This document shows positions 41,277 to 49,553 of a stretch of DNA of 50,312 nucleotides, piece after piece. Under the pieces are notes generated by a model, which made no database searches, was not told the origin of the DNA, and saw only the letters and a program-made list of their open reading frames with translations. The position numbers and the translations under genes were made by a program. Within the stretch, counting starts at the first letter, position 1, and the number at the start of each line of letters is the position of its first letter. The stretch spans positions 1-50,312 of the forward strand of contig JAJDHT010000006.1 of the NCBI GenBank assembly GCA_030266325.1. Reading direction: 5' to 3'. The DNA comes from Ruminococcaceae bacterium OttesenSCG-928-I18. Lineage in GTDB: Bacteria > Bacillota > Clostridia > Oscillospirales > Ruminococcaceae.

Positions 41277-43203
41277 GCTCTGCCTTCTTTTTGTCTTTGC
41301 TCCATAGAGAGAATTTCAAGACGCTTAAAATGAGCAATAAAAATGCGATACAGGTGACCGTCTGGCCCAGTGGGGAGGAACCGCCGAAGGGGGAGAGCTG
41401 AACCCCCAGCACGGTGAACACAGCCAGGAGGATACCCACGAGCCCCTCTCCTGCGATCAGGCCCGAGGCGTAGAGAACTCCGTTTTCGATCTTGTCTTCC
41501 ATGGCGGCCTTGTCCGCCGCTTTTTTTTGCCGGTAGTTGAGAATCTGACGGACAAGCCCCCCTGCGATGATGGGCGTTGTCAGCGTGAAGGGCAGGTAAA
41601 GGCCGATGGCAACGGCCAACACCGGCAGCCGCAAAAAGGCCAGCATCGCCCCGATACCCGCGCCTGCCAGTACAAGAACCCAGGGCAGTTCCCCCGTCAT
41701 AATGCCCTCGACAATCAGTTTCATCAAGGTGGCCTGCACGGCGGGAATTTCCGCGCTGCCGAAACCCCAGGCGCTGTTCAAAAGCATCAAGATGCCGCCC
41801 ACCGCAAAGGCGGATAAAATAGCGCCGAACAGCTCGGCCAGCTGCATCTTGCGCGGGGTGCCCCCCACAAGGTAGCCCGTCTTCAAATCCTGGGAGGTGT
41901 CGCCCGCAATCGAGGTGGTGATGCCGATGACAGCGGCGATGCAGATCACGGTGACCATGCTGTCCCGCCCCGTATTTCCGGCAAGCTTAAACACCAGGGT
42001 GATGATGAGCAGTGCCGCGATGGTCATGCCCGAGACGGGGTTGTTGCTCGAGCCGATCATTCCCACAATACGCGATGCCACCGTCGTGAAGAAAAAGCCC
42101 AAAATGATGACAAGGAGAGCCCCCACGATACCGACAGGCGTGAGCGGGGTACACAGGAGGATAAAAACGGCCAGCACGCCGATGAGTATGAAGCGAATAG
42201 AGAGGTCGCTGTCGGTACGCAGCACATTGCCATCACTTTTCATATGCGAAAAGCTGGAGATGGACGCCCTGAAGGAGGAGACGATGGTGGGCAGGGAGGT
42301 GATGAGGCTGTAAATGCCTCCGAATGCCACGGCACCTGCCCCGATATACCGCAGGTAATTGCTCCAAAGGTCATTGTAATCCATCTCGGAGATGGGCATG
42401 GTAGCGGGGTAGATCACCTCTCCAGCATAGCCGCCAAAAAAGTAGATGACGGGCAGCAGGCAGCACCAGCCGAGCACGCCGCCGCCAAACATGAACGAAG
42501 AGATGCGCGGGCCGATGATATAACCCACACCCAGGAGGGCCGGAAGGGCGTCCATGCCGAAAGCGGTCCCTTTATAGTTTGGAATCTCCCATTGCACTTT
42601 TGAGGGGAAAAGCGCCAGGCCGTCGGAGATGAATTTATACACCATACCCACGGCGACGCCGATAAAGGTGGTTTTTGCCTTGCTGCCGCCGGACTCGCCC
42701 GCCATAAGGACACGGGCGCAGGCCGTACCCTCCGGGTAGGGCAGTGTCTCGTGTTCTTTTACAATCAAGGCCCTGCGCAGGGGCACCATGAACAGGATGC
42801 CCAGTATGGCGCCGCTCATTGCGAGAACGGAAATCAAAAGGTAGCTCGGGTTGCCGCGCCCCCACTCGTTAAACCAAAGGAAAAGGGCGGGCAGGGTGAA
42901 AATGGCGCCGCCCGCGACAGCCTCACCGGCCGAGCCAATGGTCTGTACGACGTTGTTTTCAAGGATGGAGTCGCGCCGGAAGATACCCCGGATGATACCC
43001 ATCGAGATGACAGCCGCGGGAATGGACGCGCTGATGGTCTGGCCCACGCGCAGCCCCAGGTAGGCGTTCGCGCCGCCGAACACCAGCGCCAGCACGCAGC
43101 CGATGACAAGGGAAAAAGGCGTCAGTTCGGGCATAATTTTGTCGGCGGGGATGAAGGGTTTAAAATTCCCTTTGGGCACCGCGCTGCCTTGGTTGTCACT
43201 CAT
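41260..43203 (-). CDS. OPT-family oligopeptide transporter
   Basis: This 647-residue membrane transporter has about 14-16 helices and the OPT pattern: LTPFSLVIGCVLALVFGGANAYLGLRVG near the start and repeated Gly-rich helices. Members take up oligopeptides or metal chelates with protons. AGGAGGAG precedes the ATG. The gene leads a unit with the PqqD-like gene downstream. The pairing suggests the transporter or its cargo is recognised by the small protein, but this is inference. Confidence 0.92.
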   Translation of the reverse strand: MSDNQGSAVPKGNFKPFIPADKIMPELTPFSLVIGCVLALVFGGANAYLGLRVGQTISASIPAAVISMGIIRGIFRRDSILENNVVQTIGSAGEAVAGGAIFTLPALFLWFNEWGRGNPSYLLISVLAMSGAILGILFMVPLRRALIVKEHETLPYPEGTACARVLMAGESGGSKAKTTFIGVAVGMVYKFISDGLALFPSKVQWEIPNYKGTAFGMDALPALLGVGYIIGPRISSFMFGGGVLGWCCLLPVIYFFGGYAGEVIYPATMPISEMDYNDLWSNYLRYIGAGAVAFGGIYSLITSLPTIVSSFRASISSFSHMKSDGNVLRTDSDLSIRFILIGVLAVFILLCTPLTPVGIVGALLVIILGFFFTTVASRIVGMIGSSNNPVSGMTIAALLIITLVFKLAGNTGRDSMVTVICIAAVIGITTSIAGDTSQDLKTGYLVGGTPRKMQLAELFGAILSAFAVGGILMLLNSAWGFGSAEIPAVQATLMKLIVEGIMTGELPWVLVLAGAGIGAMLAFLRLPVLAVAIGLYLPFTLTTPIIAGGLVRQILNYRQKKAADKAAMEDKIENGVLYASGLIAGEGLVGILLAVFTVLGVQLSPFGGSSPLGQTVTCIAFLLLILSVLKFSLWSKDKKKAEHGDSN

Positions 43204-43254
43204 AACTATCTCCTCCTGTCTTCGGAAACAAGCTCCCGGGTTTTGAAAAACAGG

Positions 43255-44412
43255 CTACTGCACCATCATACGCACCACATTCGTGTCGGTGGTAAAGTTG
43301 TCGAAACTGTAAAGCACAAGGATTTCGTCATATCCTTCCTCTTGGAAGGTCTCGTCCACTTCGAACCAGGCCCGCAGGTCGATGATACCCACACGGGCGT
43401 AGTTTTGGGCAAGATAGGGCACAAAGCTGTTGCCGTAGCTGTCCTTCACCACAAGGATGCTGCCCTCGCCGGTGCCCTCTATGACGCTGTAGCCGTTGTT
43501 CCCGCGCAGGAAAGCGCCATACCTGTCATAGGTGTCGAGTGTTTCGGCCTCCATAATGGGGCCTGTTTCCGCAGTCAGAGTGTCATCCTGCTCGTATCGG
43601 TAGACGGTGAGCGGATAGGGAAAATCATAGTAAAAGAGGCTGTCGGGCACGGTGCCGAATTTTTTGCTGCGTGCGTAGTTTGTGCCATAGAAGTCAGGCA
43701 CTTCACGCAGCAGGCTTTCCTCGGGCAGGATGGGCTCCATGCCGCGTGCGCCGCAAAACGCCTCATAGGCAAGGAGGGCGCCGCCCGTTGTAGTCCAGTG
43801 GTGGTCGGTGCGGTAGTAAATTTGCTCGCCCTGCCCGTGCGCTGAGGCGAAGGGTTGGCGCAGGTCCACCACCTCGGCCCCCGCCTCCATAAGGGCCTCG
43901 AAGGTGCTGTCCAAAAGGGCGTTTTCGTCCATCTGCGGCGGGTTCCACCGCAGCTCGTCCGAGAGGATGTTGGCGGCCGAAGGCACGACCATCACCCGAA
44001 CCTGTCCTTCATGCCGCTGGGCAAGGCCGCACACCGCCTCGGTGTTCATCTCCAGCGTCCTCTGCTGCACCTCGGTAAAAAGGGTGTTTTTTGCAATCAG
44101 ATAGTCGTCCCTGGCAAACCAGACGCCGCCGTTTTCCAGTTTGCCCTGCACCGTTTCCATAAAACTCTGCAGTGTAATCCATCCGTCGCGGAAGAGAAAC
44201 TGATCTTTGGTGTATTCTCCATATTCGCGCGTCCATTGGTTGTTGAAGAAAGCGGCCGCGTCAAAGGCGGGGCGCTGGGTCAGCGTGCGATTTTCCATCT
44301 GGGAAAGCTCCCGGTCGGGCGAGAGGGTGTCAATGAAAGAATAGAGCGCCACCAGCCCAAAAAAAAGAAGAATAAGGGGAAAATGACGAAGCTTATGGAA
44401 TGTCTCTCTCAA
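43255..44412 (-). CDS. DHHW-family protein, AlgJ/AlgX-like partner of acyltransferase
   Basis: This 385-residue protein has an N-terminal membrane anchor (about 11-29) and a large outside domain of the SGNH-like AlgJ/AlgX kind. The name motif is TDHHWT, the catalytic-type Asp/His site, with VVPSAANIL earlier. Together with the MBOAT protein it is expected to move acetyl groups onto a surface polymer. The start is TTG with a G-rich stretch upstream. It follows the MBOAT gene at 36 bases. Confidence 0.85.
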   Translation of the reverse strand: MRETFHKLRHFPLILLFFGLVALYSFIDTLSPDRELSQMENRTLTQRPAFDAAAFFNNQWTREYGEYTKDQFLFRDGWITLQSFMETVQGKLENGGVWFARDDYLIAKNTLFTEVQQRTLEMNTEAVCGLAQRHEGQVRVMVVPSAANILSDELRWNPPQMDENALLDSTFEALMEAGAEVVDLRQPFASAHGQGEQIYYRTDHHWTTTGGALLAYEAFCGARGMEPILPEESLLREVPDFYGTNYARSKKFGTVPDSLFYYDFPYPLTVYRYEQDDTLTAETGPIMEAETLDTYDRYGAFLRGNNGYSVIEGTGEGSILVVKDSYGNSFVPYLAQNYARVGIIDLRAWFEVDETFQEEGYDEILVLYSFDNFTTDTNVVRMMVQ

Positions 44413-44448
44413 AACAAAACCCCCTTTGCACGCAGGTAAATACGCAAA

Positions 44449-45870
44449 CTAGAAATTGAAATAGAGGAAGGGACTATAGCCGCCGGCTTCCATATAGGCG
44501 ACGCAGCAGACAAGCAGAACCCCCAGAGTGATGCCCCGCACCACGACATTATCCTTGACGCGGTCCCACAGCTTCTGGGGCAGCGTGGAGGAAAACAGGA
44601 TGCCAAGGCCCAACACGGCGATGTAATTGCGCAGGTAATACAGCGCCCCCACCCCGCCCTGTGGAATGAACATCTTTTCAAAGAGCAAGCGTAAGCTCAC
44701 ACCGGGGTCGCTGCCCACAAAAAGGGCCCATCCCACGGTGAAAATCAAAATGGTATAGAGGTGTGGCCAGACCCGCCCTTTTTCCAGTTTTGGCAAAAGC
44801 CACACTTTTTCCACAATCAAAAGCGCCGCATAGTATACGCCCCAGAGGATGAAGTTCCAGTTGGCCCCATGCCAGAAGCCCGTCAGAAACCACACCACGC
44901 AGATGTTAAAGATCTGCCGCTTGATGCCCTTGCGGTTGCCCCCCAGCGGGATATAGACATATTCACGGAACCAGGAGGAGAGAGTCATGTGCCAGCGGCG
45001 CCAAAACTCGGTGACCGAATGGCTGATGTAGGGCAGGTTGAAGTTCATGGGGAAGTCAAATCCCAGCATCTTACCCATGCCGATGCCCATGAGCGAATAG
45101 CCCGAAAAATCGAAGTAGATATAGAGTGTATAGGCCACGATGCCCAGCCACACAAGGCCGGTGGAGGCGTTTTCAAGCCCCACGCCCGCCCCGATAAGCT
45201 CCCCGCCGGAGTATTGCCCAATGATATCCGTCCACAGTTTGTTGACGTTGTCCGCGATCAGCACCTTTTTCGAAAGGCCAAAGATAAACAGGGTGATGCC
45301 CTCGTCGATGCGGTCGAGCGTAACACGGCCTTTCGTAATGTGCAAGCGCTCGGTGATGTCGGCGTAGCGAACAATGGGCCCCGCGATCAACTGTGGGAAC
45401 ATCGAGACGTAGGCGCCGAAATTGATGAGGTTGCGCTCGCTGGATACCACGCGGCGATAGACATCGATGGAATAACTCATCGACTGGAAGGTGTAAAAAC
45501 TGATACCCAAGGGCAACACAAGGTTGTCGATGAGAGAGAGGTTGAGGTGGGTGAGGGCGTTGAAATTGGTGATGAAGAAGTTGGAATATTTATAGTAAAT
45601 CAGCATCGAAAGGCTGCCGATGATCGAGAGGACGAGGAAAAACCGGCTGAGCCTTAGGTTGTCCTTGAAACGGTCGATCCACATGCCGCACAGGTAGTTG
45701 ATCAGAATCACGGCGGCCATGATCCAGAAAAATTTGACCTCTCCCCAACAATAAAAAACCAGGCTGCATAGAAGCAGTGTGGTGTTCTTCAGCTTGGGCG
45801 GGCTCACATAATAAAGGAAAAGGGTGATGGGCAAAAACCGAAAGAGAAAAACAATCGAACTGAAGAGCAT
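44449..45870 (-). CDS. MBOAT-family O-acyltransferase (AlgI/DltB-like)
   Basis: This 473-residue membrane protein has about ten helices and both MBOAT landmarks: RRWHMTLSSWFREYVYIPLGG and the invariant His in TGFWHGANWNF. AlgI/PatA/DltB relatives pass an acyl group across the membrane for transfer to a surface polysaccharide by an SGNH partner, here the DHHW protein directly downstream. GAGGTT precedes the ATG. The polymer modified is unknown. Confidence 0.92.
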   Translation of the reverse strand: MLFSSIVFLFRFLPITLFLYYVSPPKLKNTTLLLCSLVFYCWGEVKFFWIMAAVILINYLCGMWIDRFKDNLRLSRFFLVLSIIGSLSMLIYYKYSNFFITNFNALTHLNLSLIDNLVLPLGISFYTFQSMSYSIDVYRRVVSSERNLINFGAYVSMFPQLIAGPIVRYADITERLHITKGRVTLDRIDEGITLFIFGLSKKVLIADNVNKLWTDIIGQYSGGELIGAGVGLENASTGLVWLGIVAYTLYIYFDFSGYSLMGIGMGKMLGFDFPMNFNLPYISHSVTEFWRRWHMTLSSWFREYVYIPLGGNRKGIKRQIFNICVVWFLTGFWHGANWNFILWGVYYAALLIVEKVWLLPKLEKGRVWPHLYTILIFTVGWALFVGSDPGVSLRLLFEKMFIPQGGVGALYYLRNYIAVLGLGILFSSTLPQKLWDRVKDNVVVRGITLGVLLVCCVAYMEAGGYSPFLYFNF

Positions 45871-45923
45871 GAAAGAACCTCACACAGTTATTTTGTTGCA
45901 AACTCGCAGGCGCTGCTCCCAAG

Positions 45924-45960
45924 AAAAAAGGCCGACGCTTCACGCGGGGCGGCCTTTTTT
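45924..45960 (-). terminator. Terminator between the lipoprotein genes and the MBOAT gene
   Basis: AAAAAAGGCCG pairs with CGGCCTTTTTT around a 15-base loop. On the minus strand it follows the DUF4358 lipoprotein gene and ends in T6, so the MBOAT-DHHW pair should have its own promoter. Confidence 0.85.
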
Positions 45961-46050
45961 GCTGTTTTCCACTAATAGGGTCATACGATTCTGCAGCAAA
46001 GCGGAGCGTCACGTTTGCCACGGAAAAAGCGGTGGGTACCGGGGTTCGTA

Positions 46051-46641
46051 CTAGGAGATCTGCGCGATCGCCTCGTCCAGCGCAGCATACCCGCCGTCCT
46101 GCCCGGTGGCGGAGACGGCATAGATGACGATATCGCCTTTTTCCACGATACGTGCGTCCGCCGTGTTGGCGCGGGCCGTTTCAAACTCGGCATAGCGGTC
46201 GTCCGATGCACGGGTATCGCGGTAGGCCTCGAGGTTGCTCACCATCTCGGCCGCCGTTCCAGGCTGTACCTCGAACACCATGACGATGCCGCCGTTTTCG
46301 CTCGAGAGCTTGGACTCCGCTCCCGCAAAAGCGACCACGTTGTCCACGTTCAGCCCGTTCGCGCTCAGGTCCACTTCACTCACGGCGATGGTGCCCCCCA
46401 GCCCGGCGGCTTCGCTCAGGCTGGCCAGCATTCCCTCCAGGTCGGTGCCGCTATCGGGCGCCACGGGATCACCGGAGGTTTCAGACGGCACACCGGCCGG
46501 CGCGCCGCTTGAAACGGCAGCCTGGCTTTCCGATGAGGGCGAAGACACCACGGAGGAAGAACTGCCGCCACAGGCGGCGAAGAAAACCGCACAGACCAAA
46601 AGCGCGGTGAGGGTAAACAAAAAACGTTTCATTGCATTCAC
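46051..46641 (-). CDS. DUF4358-type lipoprotein
   Basis: This 196-residue lipoprotein has a signal peptide ending in the lipobox FFAAC, a Ser/Pro/Ala-rich spacer (about 25-65) and a globular domain of the DUF4358 kind, often found beside MBOAT and DHHW genes in Clostridia. Its function is unknown. Either ATG 46641 or ATG 46632 (MKRFLF) could be used; AGGTG lies close to both. It follows the FMN-binding lipoprotein gene at 29 bases and shares its promoter. Confidence 0.78.
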   Translation of the reverse strand: MNAMKRFLFTLTALLVCAVFFAACGGSSSSVVSSPSSESQAAVSSGAPAGVPSETSGDPVAPDSGTDLEGMLASLSEAAGLGGTIAVSEVDLSANGLNVDNVVAFAGAESKLSSENGGIVMVFEVQPGTAAEMVSNLEAYRDTRASDDRYAEFETARANTADARIVEKGDIVIYAVSATGQDGGYAALDEAIAQIS

Positions 46642-46670
46642 CTTTCCTCGTTCTCTAAAAGGGCGGAAAA

Positions 46671-47123
46671 TTATTTTTCAGCGATGTTTTCTATCACAAG
46701 CGGGGCGGTGTCGCCCGAGGCCATATTCTCTTGCAGCGCACTAAAAAGCGCCGCAAAGCTCTCACTGGAGTAGGTGGCCCCGGCAATCGTGTCCACCTGG
46801 GCGATGTCCTGGGTTTCCAGATATTGGTTTACGAGGTCTTGCTGATAGCGCGCCGGATAGGTCTCCTGCACGGCCATCATATCGGTTTCATATTTTTTGT
46901 CTATACTTTTTAGGGTGCCGTCTTCCAAAATAGCGTCATATGTGATGGCGGTAACCATAGAATCCTCTACGGTCACTTCCAGAAAATCTTTATAACCGCG
47001 GCTGTCGTAGTTTGCGAATTCCGCCCGATAAGTACCGTCTTGATAGGTGTTCGTGTTGCTGCATCCCGCCAGCATCATACAAAAGCACAACGCCGTCAAA
47101 ATCGCAACCACAATTTTCTGCAT
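46671..47123 (-). CDS. FMN-binding-domain lipoprotein
   Basis: The 150-residue lipoprotein has the lipobox LAGC (Cys21) and one FMN-binding domain. The segment DTIAGATYSS (111-120) is close to the Dxx(S/T)GAT motif at which ApbE attaches FMN to Thr, so Thr117 is the likely site; the fourth position is Ala rather than Ser/Thr. Such proteins carry electrons outside the membrane. ATG 47123 is chosen with GGGGGAG upstream. The apbE gene is divergent next door. Confidence 0.82.
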   Translation of the reverse strand: MQKIVVAILTALCFCMMLAGCSNTNTYQDGTYRAEFANYDSRGYKDFLEVTVEDSMVTAITYDAILEDGTLKSIDKKYETDMMAVQETYPARYQQDLVNQYLETQDIAQVDTIAGATYSSESFAALFSALQENMASGDTAPLVIENIAEK

Positions 47124-47179
47124 TGCCCCAGCTCCCCCCGGCCACAAAGAGTGTGCTTGCAGCCATTTAATAATTATGT

Positions 47180-47208
47180 ATAATACTATATCTTGGGGTC
47201 CCTGTCAA
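47180..47208 (-). promoter_or_regulatory. Promoter of the FMN-lipoprotein/DUF4358 unit
   Basis: On the minus strand a perfect TTGACA (47208-47203) is followed after 17 bases by TATTAT (47185-47180), about 57 bases before the start codon at 47123. Confidence 0.75.
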
Positions 47209-47282
47209 ATGCGTCAACCCGCAGTAAAAGGGGATTTTAATGCTTCTCTTCCAGGGGGAAGGGCCTGGATAAAGGGAAAATC

Positions 47283-47311
47283 TTGACAGTGCTTGTAACG
47301 AGGGCTACTAT
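47283..47311 (+). promoter_or_regulatory. Promoter of apbE
   Basis: A perfect TTGACA (47283-47288) is followed after 17 bases by TACTAT (47306-47311), 39 bases before the TTG start of apbE. With the promoter at 47180-47208 it forms a divergent pair. Confidence 0.75.
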
Positions 47312-47350
47312 GGTTAAGAACTGCCCAAAAGACCGGGAAGAGGTGTTGTT

Positions 47351-48442
47351 TTGAAGTGCTGTTGTGTGCGAACAGGTGTGCATTCCAGGGGTTTTTTATC
47401 CCTTTGTATCCTCGGTGCGCTGTTTTTGAGTGGTTGCGGCGCTGCCCTGAACGCATCTTCCAGCGGGCAGGACCACGCCGGCGAAGTAATGGAGACCTCG
47501 TCCACCTTTGCCATGGACACCCTGGTGAGCCAAAATGCCTATGGAGAGAGGGCCAAAGAGGCGATGCAAGAGGTCAATAAGGCCTTGGCTGAAGCGGACG
47601 GCAGGCTCTCCCTCTTCGCCGAGCAGAGTGAAATTGTGCGCGTGAACCAGGAGGCGGGCAGGCGGGGCGCAGATGTGTCCGAAGATACGGCGGCACTGCT
47701 CCGGCAGGCGCTCGCTTTGTCCTCCCAAAGCGAGGGCTGCTTTGCCGTCACCATCGCACCGCTCACGCTGGCCTGGGGAATCACGGGCGAGCAACCGCGC
47801 GTGGTGCCGCAGCGGGAGGTGGACGAACTGCTTTCGCTCGTGGATGACAGCCTCGTGCAGATCGAAGGGAACCATGTCCTGCTGCCCAAAGAGGGAATGG
47901 GCATTGACCTTGGGGGTATTGCCAAAGGGGCCGCCTGCTCGCGGGCCGCCGAAATCTACGAAAGCTACGGCGTGGAAAGCGCGCTGCTCTCCATTGGGGG
48001 AAACATTTATGCCCGTGGAGAGAAACCGGACGGAACCCCCTGGCGGGTGGGGTTTCGTGACCCCGAAGGGGGAGAGGGGAGCTACATCGCCTCTTTCTCC
48101 CTCAGGGACAGTGTCATTGCGGTGTCAGGGGGGTATGAGCGCTATTTTGAGCAAGAGGGTGTACAGTATATTCACATCCTCGACCCCCGCACGGGACGCC
48201 CTGCGGAAAGCGATATCGTCTCGGTGGGCGTGATAGAAGAGGATGGCGCGACAGCCGATTTTTGGTCGACCACCTTGTTTGTGCAGGGCACACAGGCGGC
48301 CCTTGCCTATATGAGGCAGGGGGGCAGGGCGGTCGTGCTGGACGACGAGGGAAATCTCTATGTGTCGCAGGAGATGCAATCCGATTTTTCCCTGTATCCT
48401 GAAACGGAGAAGGCCTATGAAGTACATTTTATACCCCACTAG
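47351..48442 (+). CDS. apbE: FAD:protein FMN transferase ApbE, lipoprotein form
   Basis: This 363-residue enzyme attaches FMN from FAD to Thr of target proteins. It has a signal peptide with the lipobox LSGC, then the ApbE fold with the early FAMDTLV segment, DLGGIAKG and SIGGNIYARG. The likely client is the FMN-binding lipoprotein encoded divergently at 46671. The start is TTG after GAGGTG. Its TAG stop lies inside the palindrome CCCCACTAGTGGGG at the edge of repeat copy C. Confidence 0.92.
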   Translation: MKCCCVRTGVHSRGFLSLCILGALFLSGCGAALNASSSGQDHAGEVMETSSTFAMDTLVSQNAYGERAKEAMQEVNKALAEADGRLSLFAEQSEIVRVNQEAGRRGADVSEDTAALLRQALALSSQSEGCFAVTIAPLTLAWGITGEQPRVVPQREVDELLSLVDDSLVQIEGNHVLLPKEGMGIDLGGIAKGAACSRAAEIYESYGVESALLSIGGNIYARGEKPDGTPWRVGFRDPEGGEGSYIASFSLRDSVIAVSGGYERYFEQEGVQYIHILDPRTGRPAESDIVSVGVIEEDGATADFWSTTLFVQGTQAALAYMRQGGRAVVLDDEGNLYVSQEMQSDFSLYPETEKAYEVHFIPH

Positions 48443-48528
48443 TGGGGACCTGATACCCCGCCCCTTGGGGCGGACTTGTCGGCCCGTGGCGCCGATACCC
48501 CGCGGCTTGCTGCGGGCAGTGCGCTTCA
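48425..48528 (-). repeat. Multi-hairpin 3'-end repeat, copy C, inverted
   Basis: Read on the minus strand the element runs from TGAAGCGCACTGCCCGC at 48528 through hairpins GGGCC/GACAAG-type, CCGCCCC/GGGGCGG and the perfect palindrome CCCCACTAGTGGGG at 48447-48434. The apbE stop codon lies in that palindrome. The next gene starts 20 bases beyond the other end. Confidence 0.8.
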
Positions 48529-48547
48529 TGCAGGCGGAAACAGTATA

Positions 48548-49108
48548 ATGAAAAATAGTAAAGCCCGTCTCGTGGCGTTTACCGGCGTGCTGTTTGCCCT
48601 GGCATTGGTTTTGGGCCTGTTTGAAAATGTGCTTGCGGCGGCGCTTGGCTTGCCGCCGGGGGTCAAGCCGGGCCTTGGCAATGTGGTTGTCATGTTCTGC
48701 CTGTTTTGTGTTTCGAAAAAACAGGCATTGCTGCTTGTCCTGCTCAAAGCCGGCTTTGCCTTCCTTGTGCGCGGCGCGGTGGCCGGCGCGTTAAGCCTGG
48801 CGGGGGGGATGCTGTCCCTCGTCGTCATGTGCCTGCTTTTGCTTTTGCCCACGCCGCCAAGCGTTCTTCTGCTCTCTGTTTTTGGCGCCATCTGCCACAA
48901 CCTCGGCCAGATTTTGGTGGTGGGCCTGCTGTTTGGCCAGGCGGTGTGGGTATATCTGCCCATCCTGCTCGTGTCCGGTGTCGCCATGGGAAGCCTCACC
49001 GCCCTTTTGCTGCGGGTTGTGCTGCCGCCTTTGCGCCGCATCGGCCTTGTAGACCCGTGCTCTGTTTTGTCGAAGGCCAAGAGACCGCCCGACGACCCGC
49101 CGCTTTAA
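48548..49108 (+). CDS. Gx transporter family / heptaprenyl diphosphate synthase component I-like membrane protein
   Basis: This 186-residue membrane protein has five or six helices (MKNSKARLVAFTGVLFALALVLGLFENVL at the start, then PPGVKPGLGNVVVM). It matches the family named Gx transporter or heptaprenyl diphosphate synthase component I, which sits next to FMN-binding and ApbE genes in many Bacillota. The fold looks like a small-molecule S-component; the substrate is not established. ATG 48548 begins the first helix segment. Confidence 0.8.
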   Translation: MKNSKARLVAFTGVLFALALVLGLFENVLAAALGLPPGVKPGLGNVVVMFCLFCVSKKQALLLVLLKAGFAFLVRGAVAGALSLAGGMLSLVVMCLLLLLPTPPSVLLLSVFGAICHNLGQILVVGLLFGQAVWVYLPILLVSGVAMGSLTALLLRVVLPPLRRIGLVDPCSVLSKAKRPPDDPPL

Positions 49109-49187
49109 ATGGTGTCGACACCATCTAGTCCTCTTGGCATAGAAAAGCGGGCGTGCGAAAAAGCCGATGTTTTTCCGGCTTGATGTC

Positions 49188-49216
49188 TTGCTTTTTCGGA
49201 GAAGACCATATATAAT
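49188..49216 (+). promoter_or_regulatory. Promoter of tRNA-Val
   Basis: TTGCTT (49188-49193) and a perfect TATAAT (49211-49216) are 17 bases apart, about 12 bases before the tRNA. Confidence 0.75.
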
Positions 49217-49227
49217 AAAATGGCTGT

Positions 49228-49304
49228 GGGGGATTAGCTCAGCTGGTTAGAGTGCCTGCATCACACGCAGGAAGTCTGGGGTTCGAGTCCCTAATTCCCC
49301 ACCA
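49228..49304 (+). tRNA. tRNA-Val (anticodon CAC)
   Basis: The 77-base tRNA folds fully: a 7-bp acceptor stem (GGGGGAT/ATTCCCC, one G-T pair), a D arm with AGCTCAGCTGGTTAGAGT, an anticodon stem CCTGC/GCAGG around loop ATCACAC with anticodon CAC, and a T arm with GGTTCGAGTCC. CCA is encoded. CAC reads GUG, hence valine. Confidence 0.95.
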
Positions 49305-49309
49305 ACAAA

Positions 49310-49360
49310 ATACCGCTTCTTATCGCTTAAATGCGGCGATTATGAAGCGGTATTCTCTTT
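49310..49360 (+). terminator. Terminator after tRNA-Val
   Basis: ATACCGCTTC pairs with GAAGCGGTAT around a loop that itself can fold (ATCGC/GCGAT). TCTCTTTCT follows. Confidence 0.8.
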
Positions 49361-49406
49361 CTCAAAACACCAATATTATAGGCTTTTCTGGCTTTTCCTG
49401 AAAAAT

Positions 49407-49430
49407 ATGCAAGTAAAAATGCAAGTAAAT
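49407..49430 (+). repeat. Two tandem 12-base direct repeats downstream of the tRNA
   Basis: ATGCAAGTAAAA (49407-49418) is followed at once by ATGCAAGTAAAT (49419-49430). Such paired short repeats about 100 bases past a tRNA can be arm-type sites of a site-specific integrase, but no integrase gene is present in the window. Confidence 0.5.
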
Positions 49431-49553
49431 TTTTTGCCCTATAAATCAAAAGCCACCCTCCCGAAGGGGGCGTTTGGTCCGATCGCCTTGACGAATTGCT
49501 GCCGCCATGAGACAATAAAAACTGATATTTTGTGGAATGCAGGGGGGCTTCTC

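Noticed and set aside
49407-49430. Remnant of an integrase gene after tRNA-Val
   Set aside because: No frame here encodes an integrase-like segment; only the paired short repeats remain as a hint, so no pseudogene was called.
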